From NCBI RefSeq assembly GCF_014126615.1, contig NZ_CP059896.1, positions 1,002,501 through 1,066,500 on the forward strand: a stretch of 64,000 nucleotides of DNA, read 5' to 3'. Both the position numbers and the translations under genes were made by a program. This DNA comes from Ciceribacter thiooxidans (GTDB lineage Bacteria > Pseudomonadota > Alphaproteobacteria > Rhizobiales > Rhizobiaceae). How positions within the stretch are numbered: the stretch's first letter is position 1; each line of letters starts with the position of its first letter. The notes below the pieces were generated by a model. That model saw only the letters and a program-made list of their open reading frames with translations, did not search any database and was not told the DNA's origin. Positions 17,947-30,235 of this stretch are shown piece after piece.

Positions 17947-18798
17947 ATGAAATCGACGGCGGCACTGACACTTGCGGCCATGATCGCATTTGCGGCCAAC
18001 TCGCTTCTGGCGCGGCTTGCGCTGGGGGCTGGATCGATCGATGCCGCAAGCTATACGGCGCTGCGTATCATCTCTGGTGCCGCCTTTCTCTTCTTCTTCA
18101 TTTCCCGCCGTTCAGGGCCGGTGCGGATGTCGGAAATACCCGGCAATTGGATCGCCGCTACGGCGCTTTTCGCCTATGCGATCGCCTTCTCGCTCTCCTA
18201 CCTCATGCTCGGGGCGGCGACCGGCGCGCTCATCCTCTTTTCTTCCGTTCAGGCGACCATGGTCGGTTACAGTCTTGCTCGTGGAGACAGCCTCAGTCTG
18301 CGCGAGCTCGCCGGCTTCACGATCGCGTTCCTCGCCTTCGTCTATCTGATCCTGCCCGGTGTCGGGCGGCCTGATCTCACAGGATCCGTGCTGATGGTGA
18401 TTTCCGGAATATCCTGGGGTGTTTACACGCTCAAAGGGCGTGGCTCGACCAGTCCGCTGCGTGATACGGCCGGCAACTTCCTGCGCGCCTCCGCCTTCTG
18501 CCTGCCGCTCGCGCTCTATCCCATCTGGGGCGGCACGGCGTCGGCGAGCGGCGTTCTGCTGGCGCTCGCCTCCGGCGTCGTAGCTTCCGGCCTCGGTTAT
18601 TCGATCTGGTACCGGGCGCTGACGGGGCTCACGACGTTCCAGGCGGCGCTCGTGCAGCTCTCCGTCCCCGTCATTGCCGCCTTCGGTGCCATCGTGTTTC
18701 TGAACGAGGCCTTGACCGCGCGCTTCGCAATCGTCAGCCCCTTCATCCTCGGCGGCATCGCTTTTGCGATCGTCGCCAAACAGAAGCGGCACGTATGA
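17947..18798 (+). CDS. EamA/DMT-family membrane transporter
   Basis: This 283-residue protein has about ten transmembrane helices arranged as two EamA repeats (drug/metabolite transporter superfamily). The second repeat is marked by the GISWGVYTLKGRG segment and the final ALVQLSVPVIAAFGAIVFLNE, typical of the last helices. The family exports amino acids, metabolites or drugs; substrate unknown. ATG 17947 has a GGGGGAGGGG Shine-Dalgarno and is preferred to an upstream in-frame ATG at 17794, which would add an un-hydrophobic leader. It is convergent with the MFS gene. Confidence 0.88.
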   Translation: MKSTAALTLAAMIAFAANSLLARLALGAGSIDAASYTALRIISGAAFLFFFISRRSGPVRMSEIPGNWIAATALFAYAIAFSLSYLMLGAATGALILFSSVQATMVGYSLARGDSLSLRELAGFTIAFLAFVYLILPGVGRPDLTGSVLMVISGISWGVYTLKGRGSTSPLRDTAGNFLRASAFCLPLALYPIWGGTASASGVLLALASGVVASGLGYSIWYRALTGLTTFQAALVQLSVPVIAAFGAIVFLNEALTARFAIVSPFILGGIAFAIVAKQKRHV

Positions 18799-18865
18799 GG
18801 TGTCGAAAGGCCGAAGCGCAGGCATACGCCGCGACCGGAATCGGAGCACCGGCGGCTCCGCCTTC

Positions 18866-20407
18866 TCAATGAGACGAGGCGCTCTCGATTGCAGGCGCGC
18901 CGGCGTAGACACGACGCGCGACGGCGGCGAGCAGCACGAGTGTCACCGCGGCGAGTGCGCAGGAGACGGCAAAGCCGAGGGCGAAGCTGCCGCGGGCGAG
19001 ATCGAGCCAGGGGGCCGCGGTCTCTCCTAGGGTCCGGGCGACATCGACCGCGCCGGCGAGCGTCGAGCGGCTCGACTCGGCCATCGGCGGCGGCAGGGCA
19101 CCGAGGTCGGCACCGTCCATTTCGAAGCGGTAGACGACGCTGCCGAGACTTCCGAGCAGGGCCACGCCCAGTGCGCCGCCGAATTCCGCGCTCGTTTCCG
19201 AGAGCGCCGAGGCCGCGCCGGTGCGCTCGGGCGGGGCCGAGCCGACGATCAGCCCAGTCGTCGTCAGGATCACCGGCACGAAGCCTATGGCGATCAGGCC
19301 GCTCGCGCAGAGGACGCCGAAGAGGCTCTGGTGATAGGCGGCGACGCCCATTGCGGCGGCACCGGCGGCGTTGACGACGAGGCCGAGCAGCACCGTTCTC
19401 ACGGAGCCGAGCCGGTTGGTGATCCGGTAGGCCTGCAGTGACATGACCGTAAAGACGAGGCCCGGCAGACCTGACCAGAGTGCTGCCTTGAGCGGGGAGA
19501 GGCCGAGAACGAGCTGCAGGTACTGATTCTGGAACAGGAAGATGCCGAAGACGAAGAAAACGCCGGCGAGATTGACGAGCAGCGATGCCGTGAAGGCCGG
19601 AATCTTGAAAAGGGCGAGGTCGATCAGCGGATCGGCGAGTCGCTGCTGGCGCCGTATGAACAGCGCGCCGACGGCGAGCCCGATCGCCACCGGCAGGAGA
19701 TGAGTGCCCGTCATTCCTTCCGTCGCGATCTTCTTGAAGCCGTAGATGACCGGAAGCACGGTTGCGAGCGACAGGGCGACGCTCGGCAGATCGATCCGGC
19801 CGGCGCTGCCGCTGCGATATTCCGGCAGCAGGAAGGGAGCCGCTGCGACGAGCACCAGCATCACGGGCACGTTGATCAGGAACACCGAGCCCCAGTGGAA
19901 ATACTGCAGCAGGACGCCGCCGATCAGCGGGCCGATCAGCCCGCCGAGCGCGAAGGCCGTACCCCAAACGCCGATCGCCCGGTTGCGTTCGCCTTCGTCG
20001 GCAAAGAGATTGACGACGAGGGAAAGCGTCGAGGGCGCTATGGTGGCGCCTGCGACACCGAGGCAGGCGCGCGCCACAATCAGCATCGGAGCGCTGGTCG
20101 AAAATGCGGCGAAGATCGACGCCGCACCGAAGGCCGAGGCGCCGGCAAGGAGCACCTTGCGCCGGCCGATGCGGTCGCCGAGCGTGCCCATGGTCACAAG
20201 GAAACCGGCCACCATGAAGCCGTAGATGTCGTTGATCCACAGCAGTTCGGCCGCCGTGGGATCGAGATCCGTGACGATTGCCGGCATGGCGAGGAAGAGC
20301 ACCGAAAGGTCCATGGAATAGATCAGGCAGGCGATCGACAGGATTGCCAGGCCAACCCATTCGCGGCGACCGGCCTTGCCGGCCGGCCTGTCAAGCGGCG
20401 TGTGCAT
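18866..20407 (-). CDS. MFS multidrug efflux transporter (DHA2, 14-TM)
   Basis: This 513-residue protein belongs to the major facilitator superfamily DHA2 group (EmrB/QacA/SmvA-like), proton antiporters for lipophilic or quaternary ammonium compounds. It has the motif A-type loop GTLGDRIGRRKVLL near residue 75 and a motif C-type GTAFALGGLIGPLIGG in helix 5; the length fits 14 helices. ATG 20407 has AGAAGGAG upstream, so the ORF beginning at 20434 is over-extended. No TetR or MarR regulator is adjacent, which is unusual for this type. It is likely monocistronic. Confidence 0.9.
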   Translation of the reverse strand: MHTPLDRPAGKAGRREWVGLAILSIACLIYSMDLSVLFLAMPAIVTDLDPTAAELLWINDIYGFMVAGFLVTMGTLGDRIGRRKVLLAGASAFGAASIFAAFSTSAPMLIVARACLGVAGATIAPSTLSLVVNLFADEGERNRAIGVWGTAFALGGLIGPLIGGVLLQYFHWGSVFLINVPVMLVLVAAAPFLLPEYRSGSAGRIDLPSVALSLATVLPVIYGFKKIATEGMTGTHLLPVAIGLAVGALFIRRQQRLADPLIDLALFKIPAFTASLLVNLAGVFFVFGIFLFQNQYLQLVLGLSPLKAALWSGLPGLVFTVMSLQAYRITNRLGSVRTVLLGLVVNAAGAAAMGVAAYHQSLFGVLCASGLIAIGFVPVILTTTGLIVGSAPPERTGAASALSETSAEFGGALGVALLGSLGSVVYRFEMDGADLGALPPPMAESSRSTLAGAVDVARTLGETAAPWLDLARGSFALGFAVSCALAAVTLVLLAAVARRVYAGAPAIESASSH

Positions 20408-20545
20408 GGAACGCTCCTTCTGGAAGAACCACAACCCTGCGGCAAATTTCGCTAATAGACAAATGTCAAATTTTGATGGGACGGCGCCGGATGCCGACGG
20501 TCGACGGAAGAAAAGGAACGCTTGCGACGCCGGGGTCGGCGGCCG

Positions 20546-21022
20546 TCAGGGTCCGGCCGCGCGTGCCGTGCGTTGCACGTAGGCGTCGAGCTTGGCGAGC
20601 GTCTGGTTGCCACCCTCGACGGCTCCGAACTCCAGGGTCGCGTCGCGGGCCTCCTTCGTCGCGAAGACGAGGATCAGCGAGACGCGGGTTCTGCCGCCTT
20701 CGTCTTCGAAGGTGATGATGCCGTTGAAATGGGCCGCTTCCCCGAGTTCGGCGCCGTGCTCATAGGCGATACGCGAGGGCGGGGAGATCTCCGTATACCG
20801 GATCCAGTTCGGCCATACCTTTCCGTCAGGGCCATACATCGTGTAGTGCCAGAGCCCGCCGACGGCGAACTCCATCGCATGCGTCTCGTTGGTGAAGCCG
20901 TTCGGTCCCCACCAGGCGTCCAGATGCCGGGCATCGGAAAAGGCTTCGAAGACGAGATCGCGCGGTGCGCCGACGGTGCGTTCCACACGCAGGACTTTTG
21001 CGGGATCGAGGACATCGGACAT
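20546..21022 (-). CDS. SRPBCC/AHSA1-family protein
   Basis: This 158-residue protein has a START-like hydrophobic-ligand cavity fold (AHSA1, formerly DUF/CalC-like). Typical features are an N-terminal VERTVGAPRDLVFEAFSDARHLDAWW (in parts), then GPNGFTN, and a late GGRTRVSLILVF strand. It starts one base after the stop of the preceding AHSA1 gene, so translation is coupled. It is third in an arsR-AHSA1-AHSA1 operon. These arsR-linked AHSA1 proteins are very common in Rhizobiaceae; ligand and function are unknown. Confidence 0.88.
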   Translation of the reverse strand: MSDVLDPAKVLRVERTVGAPRDLVFEAFSDARHLDAWWGPNGFTNETHAMEFAVGGLWHYTMYGPDGKVWPNWIRYTEISPPSRIAYEHGAELGEAAHFNGIITFEDEGGRTRVSLILVFATKEARDATLEFGAVEGGNQTLAKLDAYVQRTARAAGP

Positions 21023-21023
21023 C

Positions 21024-21473
21024 TCAGTGCACTCCTTTGGTGCCGCGGAGGACGGCTTCCAGACGATCGAAATTCTGCTCGTTGGCGGCGTGGAGAAACC
21101 GCTCCAGTTCCAGATTTTCCTCCGTCCGGTCGAAGAGCATCCGCCAGGTCAGCCGGGCGCCGCCGTCGCCTTCGTCGGTGAAGGTCATTTCCAGCGAAAA
21201 GGCATGCACCGGCTCGTGATGGAAAGCACGGATGCTCGCACCGTGGGAGACATCCTCGAAAGTCCAGCGATTGTCGAACTCCGTGCCGTTCGAGGCGGTC
21301 ATGGTGACGAGCCAGGTACCGCCCGGCCTGAAGTCGAATGCGGTGATGCGATTGGTGAAGCCGTGCGGACCCCACCAGCGCGCGAGCTTTTCCCGATCGG
21401 CGAACGCATCGTAGAGTGTTTCGCGATCGACCGGAAACAGGCGTTCGTTGAGGATTTCAATCTTGTCGCTCAT
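21024..21473 (-). CDS. SRPBCC/AHSA1-family protein
   Basis: This 149-residue START-like protein is paralogous to its downstream neighbour (both have a WWGP-x-GFTN motif: ARWWGPHGFTNRI here). Start ATG 21473 overlaps the stop of the upstream ArsR gene (ATGA, four bases shared), a sign of translational coupling; an ORF extension to 21620 overlaps the ArsR coding region and is rejected. It is the middle gene of the arsR-AHSA1-AHSA1 operon. Ligand unknown. Confidence 0.88.
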   Translation of the reverse strand: MSDKIEILNERLFPVDRETLYDAFADREKLARWWGPHGFTNRITAFDFRPGGTWLVTMTASNGTEFDNRWTFEDVSHGASIRAFHHEPVHAFSLEMTFTDEGDGGARLTWRMLFDRTEENLELERFLHAANEQNFDRLEAVLRGTKGVH

Positions 21474-21817
21474 TTGCCTTCCTCTTTTGCGCGGTCCTTC
21501 TGGAGGGTGGCGAGATAGGTATCCAGCCGGCCAAGCCTGTCCTCCCAGAGCGTCCGGTAGTCCGTCAGCCAATCGTCGACGCCCTTCAGCGGTTCGGGCT
21601 CCAGCCGGCAGGGGCGCCACTGCGCGGAGCGTCCGCGCGAGATCAGCTTTGCCCGCTCGAGCACCTTCAGGTGCTTCGATACGGCGGGCAGGCTCATGTC
21701 GAAGGGTGACGCCAGTTCATTCACCGTCGCCTCGCCCTCCGCGAGCCGGGCGAGAATGGCGCGGCGGGTCGGATCGGCGAGCGCGAAGAGCGTTTCGGAA
21801 AGCGGATCGGTTTGCAT
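21470..21817 (-). CDS. ArsR-family regulator of the AHSA1 operon
   Basis: This 115-residue winged-helix regulator of the ArsR subgroup lacks an obvious metal site: LFALADPTRRAILARLAEG, recognition helix MSLPAVSKHLKVLE, wing GRSAQWRPCRLE. ATG 21817 is preferred to the in-frame ATG at 21844, which lies inside the operator region. It leads an operon with two AHSA1 proteins and is preceded by two tandem inverted repeats (21820-21850), so autoregulation is likely. The inducer is probably an organic ligand that the AHSA1 proteins also bind (inference). Confidence 0.88.
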   Translation of the reverse strand: MQTDPLSETLFALADPTRRAILARLAEGEATVNELASPFDMSLPAVSKHLKVLERAKLISRGRSAQWRPCRLEPEPLKGVDDWLTDYRTLWEDRLGRLDTYLATLQKDRAKEEGK

Positions 21818-21819
21818 TA

Positions 21820-21850
21820 TTAACCATAAAGTTAAATAACTCATCGGTTA
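21820..21850. promoter_or_regulatory. Two tandem ArsR operator-like inverted repeats
   Basis: Site 1 is TTAAC-N6-GTTAA (21820-21835), starting 3 bp from the arsR start codon. Site 2 is TAAC-N6-GTTA (21837-21850), offset by 17 bp. The two share half-site and spacing, which fits cooperative binding of two ArsR dimers over the promoter. Confidence 0.55.
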
Positions 21851-21858
21851 AATACAGA

Positions 21859-21893
21859 ACAAAAAGAAGCCGGTCAAGTGGTGCTTGACCGGC
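21859..21893 (-). terminator. Intrinsic terminator of carB
   Basis: A perfect 10-bp stem (21869-21878 with 21884-21893) has a 5-nt loop and, read on the minus strand, is followed by TTCTTTTTG. It lies 19 bp past the carB stop and separates it from the arsR operator region. Confidence 0.85.
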
Positions 21894-21912
21894 CTCGCGT
21901 CTGGGGATCGTC

Positions 21913-25407
<3,495 letters not shown>

Positions 25408-25446
25408 CGGCGTCTTCCAATTTCTTGTTGCGCGAAAGGCCGGCCA

Positions 25447-25460
25447 CGGTGAATTCACCG
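25447..25460. repeat. 14-bp perfect palindrome upstream of carB
   Basis: CGGTGAATTCACCG lies about 40 bp upstream of the carB start. It could be an operator or a leader-RNA hairpin. No known regulator can be assigned from the sequence. Confidence 0.4.
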
Positions 25461-25626
25461 GCCGGGGCGCAAGGAGGGTCTTTTCAGGCTAGAAGCGGCT
25501 TATAGGGAATTGTTCGCCGTAGCGGAACCCCAAATTTCATCGTGCGCGAGGAAAGTTGGGGAGGGCGCCCGCAGCGTACGCATACGGGGCCAAAAGCGGG
25601 CCGGTGCGCCAGTCGTTTACGCGCAA

Positions 25627-26571
25627 TCAGTGGCTCTGGCTCTGCGCGGGTACTCCGGCAAGTCCGTCAGTCCGCCTGACCGGCAATCCGGAGACGCCCC
25701 GCACGACCGCGACGGCGGCCACGGCCAGCAGGCCTCCGGCAAGAACATCGACGAGATAATGTCCGCCATGGGTGAGGGTCGACAAGGTCATCAGGGCGTT
25801 GAGAAGGAGAAACGGGTAGCGAAGCCAGCCCGTTCCGAACGTGAATGCGATGCAAAGAACGGCAGTGGCGGTATGGACGGATGGAAAGGTCAGCAGCCCC
25901 TGGAGCTCGCCCAAGGACAGGACGAACTCCGGCCGGTTGCGCACGGCGTGGAACTCCTCCAGAAACAGGTAGCCGAAATGGGCGTCGACTGCGTTCAGCG
26001 AGGACGGTTCGATCCCGTAGGTGACGTACGCCGCAGCGGCGGGGAACCAGACGGAGATCGTACTAGCCCCGATGCAGACCAGGCCGAACCCGAATACGAG
26101 TCCGAGGCCGTGTTGAGGGCGACCGCTGAGGATCAGCAGCACCGGCAGAAGCAGCACCTGTAATGCGAAGGAGGTGTAGGCGAGCATCAGCGCCCGGGCG
26201 AGTGCCGGGATGCCGTCGATGTAGCGTATCAAGCCCCTGCCGTCGAAGCCGAGCACCTCGTCGGCCTTGCTCAGGAAATCATCTGCAAGCGGGTGGCCTT
26301 GGGAGATTGCGAGATAGCTTCCGACAGCGACGAGGAGCGACAACGCTATCGTGAATGCCAGCGCTTCCATCATCAGCGAGAGACGGAGTGCGCCACGCCT
26401 GGCGCAGATGCGGCCGGCAAGCGCCAGTATCGCAACCGTGGCAGCAGCGGTTGTGAAGGACGCATAGTCGATGCTGATCTTCGACCGCACGAGAAGACCG
26501 GCGACGACGAGGGTGCTCGCCAGAACGACAAATGCGAGCCAATTGCGAAGATTGACCACCTCCCTTGTCAT
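25627..26571 (-). CDS. PAP2-superfamily membrane phosphatase
   Basis: This 314-residue multi-pass membrane protein has the PAP2/AUR1-like acid phosphatase signature: FPSVHTATA (motif 2, catalytic His) near residue 235 and HGGHYLVDVLAGG (motif 3) near residue 280. Motif 1 is not clearly canonical in the loop before, so this may be an inositolphosphotransferase-like PAP2 variant. Likely substrates are lipid phosphates or undecaprenyl diphosphate at the periplasmic face. ATG 26571 has GGAGAG upstream and is preferred to 26604. It is tail-to-head upstream of carB's promoter. Confidence 0.82.
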   Translation of the reverse strand: MTREVVNLRNWLAFVVLASTLVVAGLLVRSKISIDYASFTTAAATVAILALAGRICARRGALRLSLMMEALAFTIALSLLVAVGSYLAISQGHPLADDFLSKADEVLGFDGRGLIRYIDGIPALARALMLAYTSFALQVLLLPVLLILSGRPQHGLGLVFGFGLVCIGASTISVWFPAAAAYVTYGIEPSSLNAVDAHFGYLFLEEFHAVRNRPEFVLSLGELQGLLTFPSVHTATAVLCIAFTFGTGWLRYPFLLLNALMTLSTLTHGGHYLVDVLAGGLLAVAAVAVVRGVSGLPVRRTDGLAGVPAQSQSH

Positions 26572-26754
26572 TCGTCTCTCCAGTTGTGACTTTTGTCGCT
26601 GCAACCGTTTGCATACGCAACTTAAGATTTAGTTTCTCTCTTGAGGGGACAAAGTGCAGCGGTGCGTTGTGTCGGATGCGCACGCCGGCGGTACGATCAG
26701 CAGGCTTGTCCCTGTATCCGCGCGTGCTAGCCTGCGGGCACTTGGGGGGCTCAC

Positions 26755-28239
26755 ATGTTTGCAGACTATTTGAATTACGACGCGCTCGGACTGGCGGAGC
26801 TGGTCCGGCGCAAAGAGGTATCGGCGCTCGAACTCGTCGAGACGGCGATCGCCCGCGTCGAGCGGGACAATCCGAAGCTCAATGCCGTCGTCCGGCCGAT
26901 GTTCGACACCGCGCGGCGCCAGGCGGCTGAGCCGGCGGGGGAGGGACCGTTTGCCGGGGTTCCGTTTCTCGTCAAGGACCTCCTGGCCCAGGTCGAAGGC
27001 GTGCCGACCTCGAACGGCAACAGGCTCTGGGCGCGCATTCCCGCGACGGGAGAGAACGAGCTCGTCAAGCGCTGGCGCAAGGCCGGGGTGATCTTTCTCG
27101 GCAAGACCAACACGCCGGAATTCGGGCTGACGCCTTATACCGAGCCGGAGGTCTTCGGCCCCTGCCGCAATCCGTGGGATACGAACCGCACGCCGGGCGG
27201 ATCGAGCGGTGGTTCGGCGGCGGCGGTCGCGGCCGGCATGGTGCCGATGGCGTCGGGCGGCGACGGCGGCGGGTCTATCCGCATTCCCGCTTCCGCCTGC
27301 GGCCTTTTCGGCATGAAGCCGACGCGCGGGCGAACACCCGCCGGCCCCTTCATCGGCGAGGCCTGGTCGGGCTTTGCCGGCGAGCACGTGCTGACCCGTT
27401 CGGTGCGCGACTCGGCGGCCATGCTCGATGCCACCCATGGGCCGGATATCGGTACGCCGCATCCGCTCCCTGCCTATTCCGATTCCTGGCTTGAGGCGGT
27501 TGGCCGCCCGCCGGGAAGGCTGCGGATCGCGGTCTCGGATGCGCCGATGCTCGGACAGGCTGTCGCCCCGGAGGTGAAGGCCGCCTTCGCCGAGACGGTG
27601 CGGCTTCTGGAAGAGCTCGGGCACGAGGTGGTGGAGGCGGCACCCGCTGTCGACCGGACGGCGTTCTCCATGGCGTTCCTGACGGTACTCGCCGCCGAAC
27701 TGCGTGCCGACATCGCGTTCACCGCCGAGACCGCCGGCGTGAAGATACGGCCGGAGGATTACGATCCGTCGTCCTTCGGGCTGGCGCTCCTCGGCCAGGC
27801 CTTCTCCGCCGCCGAGCTCGCCGCGGCGATGCGTTACCTGAAGCTTGCCGCCCGGTCGATTCTCGGCTTCTTCGAGAGCCACGACGTATTGATGACGCCG
27901 GTCCTTTCGAGCCTGCCGGTGAGGATCGGGGCGCTGCAGCCGAAGCCGATCGAAAAGATGCTCATCCGGGTGATGGGACACGTCCGCGGCGGATGGTTGC
28001 TGAAGAAACTCGGCATCGCCGAGCAGCTCGCCGCCGAGACCTTCGGGTTCATTCCCTGGACGCCGGTCTTCAACGTCACCGGACAGCCGGCGATGTCGGT
28101 GCCGCTCTGCTGGTCGCCGGAGGGCCTGCCGGTCGGAATGCATTTCGTCGGCCGCTTCGCCGACGAGGAAACGCTCTTCCGGCTGGCGGGCCAACTGGAA
28201 CAGGCCCGGCCATGGAGGGACAAGCGCCCGAACCTCTGA
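26755..28239 (+). CDS. Amidase-signature family amidase
   Basis: This 494-residue cytosolic hydrolase has the Ser-cisSer-Lys triad: Lys74 in PFLVKDLLA, Ser150 in [10 protein letters not shown] and nucleophile Ser174 in [12 protein letters not shown], with the 24-residue Ser-Ser spacing of the family. It contains the whole glycine/serine-rich signature and a normal length. Substrates could be aliphatic or aryl amides, or cyclic oligomers as for 6-aminohexanoate amidases; it is not the GatA subunit because no gatC or gatB is near. It starts at 26755 without an adjacent regulator; the metallopeptidase gene follows 104 bp later. Confidence 0.92.
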   Translation: MFADYLNYDALGLAELVRRKEVSALELVETAIARVERDNPKLNAVVRPMFDTARRQAAEPAGEGPFAGVPFLVKDLLAQVEGVPTSNGNRLWARIPATGENELVKRWRKAGVIFLGKTNTPEFGLTPYTEPEVFGPCRNPWDTNRTPGGSSGGSAAAVAAGMVPMASGGDGGGSIRIPASACGLFGMKPTRGRTPAGPFIGEAWSGFAGEHVLTRSVRDSAAMLDATHGPDIGTPHPLPAYSDSWLEAVGRPPGRLRIAVSDAPMLGQAVAPEVKAAFAETVRLLEELGHEVVEAAPAVDRTAFSMAFLTVLAAELRADIAFTAETAGVKIRPEDYDPSSFGLALLGQAFSAAELAAAMRYLKLAARSILGFFESHDVLMTPVLSSLPVRIGALQPKPIEKMLIRVMGHVRGGWLLKKLGIAEQLAAETFGFIPWTPVFNVTGQPAMSVPLCWSPEGLPVGMHFVGRFADEETLFRLAGQLEQARPWRDKRPNL

Positions 28240-28343
28240 CAACCGTCGCAGACCACGCCGCTCCGATGGTCGGCGGGAACGCTTTCGGCTATAGACTGTT
28301 GTCTCGCCGTCAGAGGAAAGAAGCCGGAAGAAGAGGTGCCGAC

Positions 28344-29258
28344 ATGGAATGGAGAGGTCGACGTCAGTCGCGGAATATCGAGGATCGTCGTGGTACCTCC
28401 AGCGGCGGCGGCATGGGGCGCGATCCGTTCGGCCGTTCGGGCCTGCGCATCCCTGTCGGGCGGCGCGGCGGGGGCCTGAGCTTCTCGACCATCATCATCC
28501 TCATCGTCCTCTACTTCGTCCTGAAGATGATGGGCATCGACATGCTGCAGATGCTGGACGACGGTTCGACCGGCGGCTCCGGCTACCAGCAGACGACTGA
28601 GCGCGAACTCTCGCCGCAGGAAAAGGAGATCGGCAATTTCGTCGGAGTCGTACTCGCCGAGACCGAGGACACCTGGAACACGATCTTTTCGGCGTCCGGC
28701 GAGCGTTACGAAGAGCCGAGGCTGGTGCTCTTTTCCGGCGTGACGCGGTCAGCCTGCGGCACGGCATCGTCGGCGACGGGCCCGTTCTACTGTCCGGGCG
28801 ACCGCAAGGTCTACCTCGACACGGACTTCTTCCAGCAGCTCGCCCGCCAGTTCGGCGCGTCCGGCGACTTCGCCCAGGCCTATGTCGTTGCCCACGAGGT
28901 CGGCCATCACGTGCAGAACCTGACGGGCATCCTGCCGAAGTTCAACCAGATGCGCCAGACGATGGGCGAGGGCGAAGCAAACCGCATGTCGGTGCGCGTC
29001 GAGCTGCAGGCCGATTGCTTTGCCGGCATCTGGGCCAAGCGCACCGACCAGAAGGGACTTCTCTCCGCCGGCGACATCGAGGAGGCGCTGAACGCCGCGC
29101 AGCAGATCGGCGACGATACGCTGCAGAAGCGCAGCCAGGGCTATGTCGTTCCCGACAGCTTCAACCACGGCACCTCGGCGCAGCGGATGAAGTGGTTCAA
29201 GCGCGGCTACGACGCCGGTAAGGTCGAGGCCTGCGACACCTTCAAGGGCGACGTCTGA
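28344..29258 (+). CDS. YpfJ-type neutral zinc metallopeptidase
   Basis: This 304-residue membrane-anchored peptidase has a basic, Arg/Gly-rich N-terminus, one transmembrane helix (residues ~46-62), then the zincin domain with H183-E184-V-G-H187-H188 in VVAHEVGHHVQN and a third ligand Glu219 in VRVELQADCFAG. Domain family Zn_peptidase (YpfJ/UPF); the physiological substrate is unknown. ATG 28344 follows GAAGAGG. A longer open frame reaching back to 27993 overlaps the amidase gene and is rejected. Confidence 0.9.
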   Translation: MEWRGRRQSRNIEDRRGTSSGGGMGRDPFGRSGLRIPVGRRGGGLSFSTIIILIVLYFVLKMMGIDMLQMLDDGSTGGSGYQQTTERELSPQEKEIGNFVGVVLAETEDTWNTIFSASGERYEEPRLVLFSGVTRSACGTASSATGPFYCPGDRKVYLDTDFFQQLARQFGASGDFAQAYVVAHEVGHHVQNLTGILPKFNQMRQTMGEGEANRMSVRVELQADCFAGIWAKRTDQKGLLSAGDIEEALNAAQQIGDDTLQKRSQGYVVPDSFNHGTSAQRMKWFKRGYDAGKVEACDTFKGDV

Positions 29259-29294
29259 TCGCCGGCGCGGATGCCGCAGCCGGCGTCCGCCTGC

Positions 29295-29779
29295 CTATCT
29301 GAACATCCCTTCGCGCAGGTTGATGCGGTATTCGAGCCAGGCCTTCATGGCGCAGAGCATCTGCATCCAGCCCTGGCAATTGCCGTAGGAGGCGCGAAGC
29401 CCCCTTCCGTCGGGCGCCAGCCTTCCTCGGCGATGGTGACGAGCGTGCGGGCGTCGTCGAGCGATTCGAACTCCATCGTCACGGTGGTCTTGTATCCGGC
29501 CGGCGTCGTCGCTGCGTCGCCGTCGGCGGGCGCGCCTTCGTTCGCCTCCCAGCGCAGCACGATGCGCCGGTCCGGTACGACCTCCACCACCTCGACCGGG
29601 AAGGCGCCCGGAAAATCATGGAAATCCCAATAGACCGTCGCGCCGGTTTCGAGCCGCCCCTTGGCGCCGCCCGTGGTGAAATAGCGTGAGAGCGTGGCGG
29701 GATCGACGACGGCTTCGAAGACCTCGCCCACGGGTTTGGAGATATGCGCGGATACTCTGAACTTCAGCGGACCGTTCAT
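29295..29779 (-). pseudogene. AHSA1-family gene with a one-base frameshift near its 3' end
   Basis: From ATG 29779 the gene encodes a START-like AHSA1 protein (FRVSAHISKPVGEVFEAVVDP; VYWDFHDFPG). The reading frame then fails: as written it ends at 29345 with an unrelated GRCSAP-like tail. Adding one base to the C5 run at 29400-29404 restores EGGLRASYGNC followed by QGWMQMLCAMKAWLEYRINL and ends at TAG 29295-29297, a complete 161-residue protein of the expected kind. This is either a homopolymer sequencing error or a recent loss of function. It is divergent from an ArsR regulator. Confidence 0.8.
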
Positions 29780-29811
29780 GACCGTCTCCTCCTCTTGGCG
29801 GAGTTTTAATA

Positions 29812-29831
29812 ATGTTATAAAAACATAACAT
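29812..29831. promoter_or_regulatory. ArsR operator-like inverted repeat between AHSA1 and arsR
   Basis: ATGTTAT-N6-ATAACAT is a perfect 7+7 repeat covering the arsR start codon (29830) and about 33 bp upstream of the divergent AHSA1 start. The GTTAT-N6-ATAAC core resembles the TTAAC-N6-GTTAA sites of the arsR-AHSA1 operon at 21.8 kb. Confidence 0.55.
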
Positions 29832-30153
29832 GTCAAGTGCGAATCAGGAGGATCTGGTCTTCAAGGCGCTGGCCGCGCCGGTGCGGCGGGCGATGCTCGA
29901 CCGGTTGAAGGCAGGGGCGCTGACCACCGGGGCACTTTGCGAGTCTTTTCCCGCACTTGACCGCTGTACCGTGATGCAGCACCTGAAGGTGCTGGAAGGG
30001 GCCGACCTCGTCATCGTCAAGAGGGAAGGGCGGGAGCGCCGCAACATCCTGAACCCGTTGCCGATCAAGGCGATCCATGACCGGTGGATCGGCGAGTATG
30101 CGGCGAATGCCGTGTCGCTGCTGGACCGTTTGAAACAGGACCTCGAAAACTGA
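29830..30153 (+). CDS. ArsR-family regulator paired with AHSA1
   Basis: This is a 107-residue winged-helix repressor: VFKALAAPVRRAMLDRLKAG, recognition region LDRCTVMQHLKVLEGADLVI, wing GRERRNILNPLPI. It is of the same subgroup as the 21.8-kb ArsR but is arranged divergently from its AHSA1 partner. Its start codon lies inside the inverted repeat 29812-29831, so it probably represses itself and the partner. Two leaderless or near-leaderless genes may be involved, as there is no room for a Shine-Dalgarno outside the repeat. Confidence 0.85.
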   Translation: MSSANQEDLVFKALAAPVRRAMLDRLKAGALTTGALCESFPALDRCTVMQHLKVLEGADLVIVKREGRERRNILNPLPIKAIHDRWIGEYAANAVSLLDRLKQDLEN

Positions 30154-30235
30154 ATGCCTGCCGCCAGTCTCCAAAACCCCGACGCTTTTGCACGGCACCA
30201 TAAGGCGAATTGATATGTCGACGAGTTTTGCTGAA

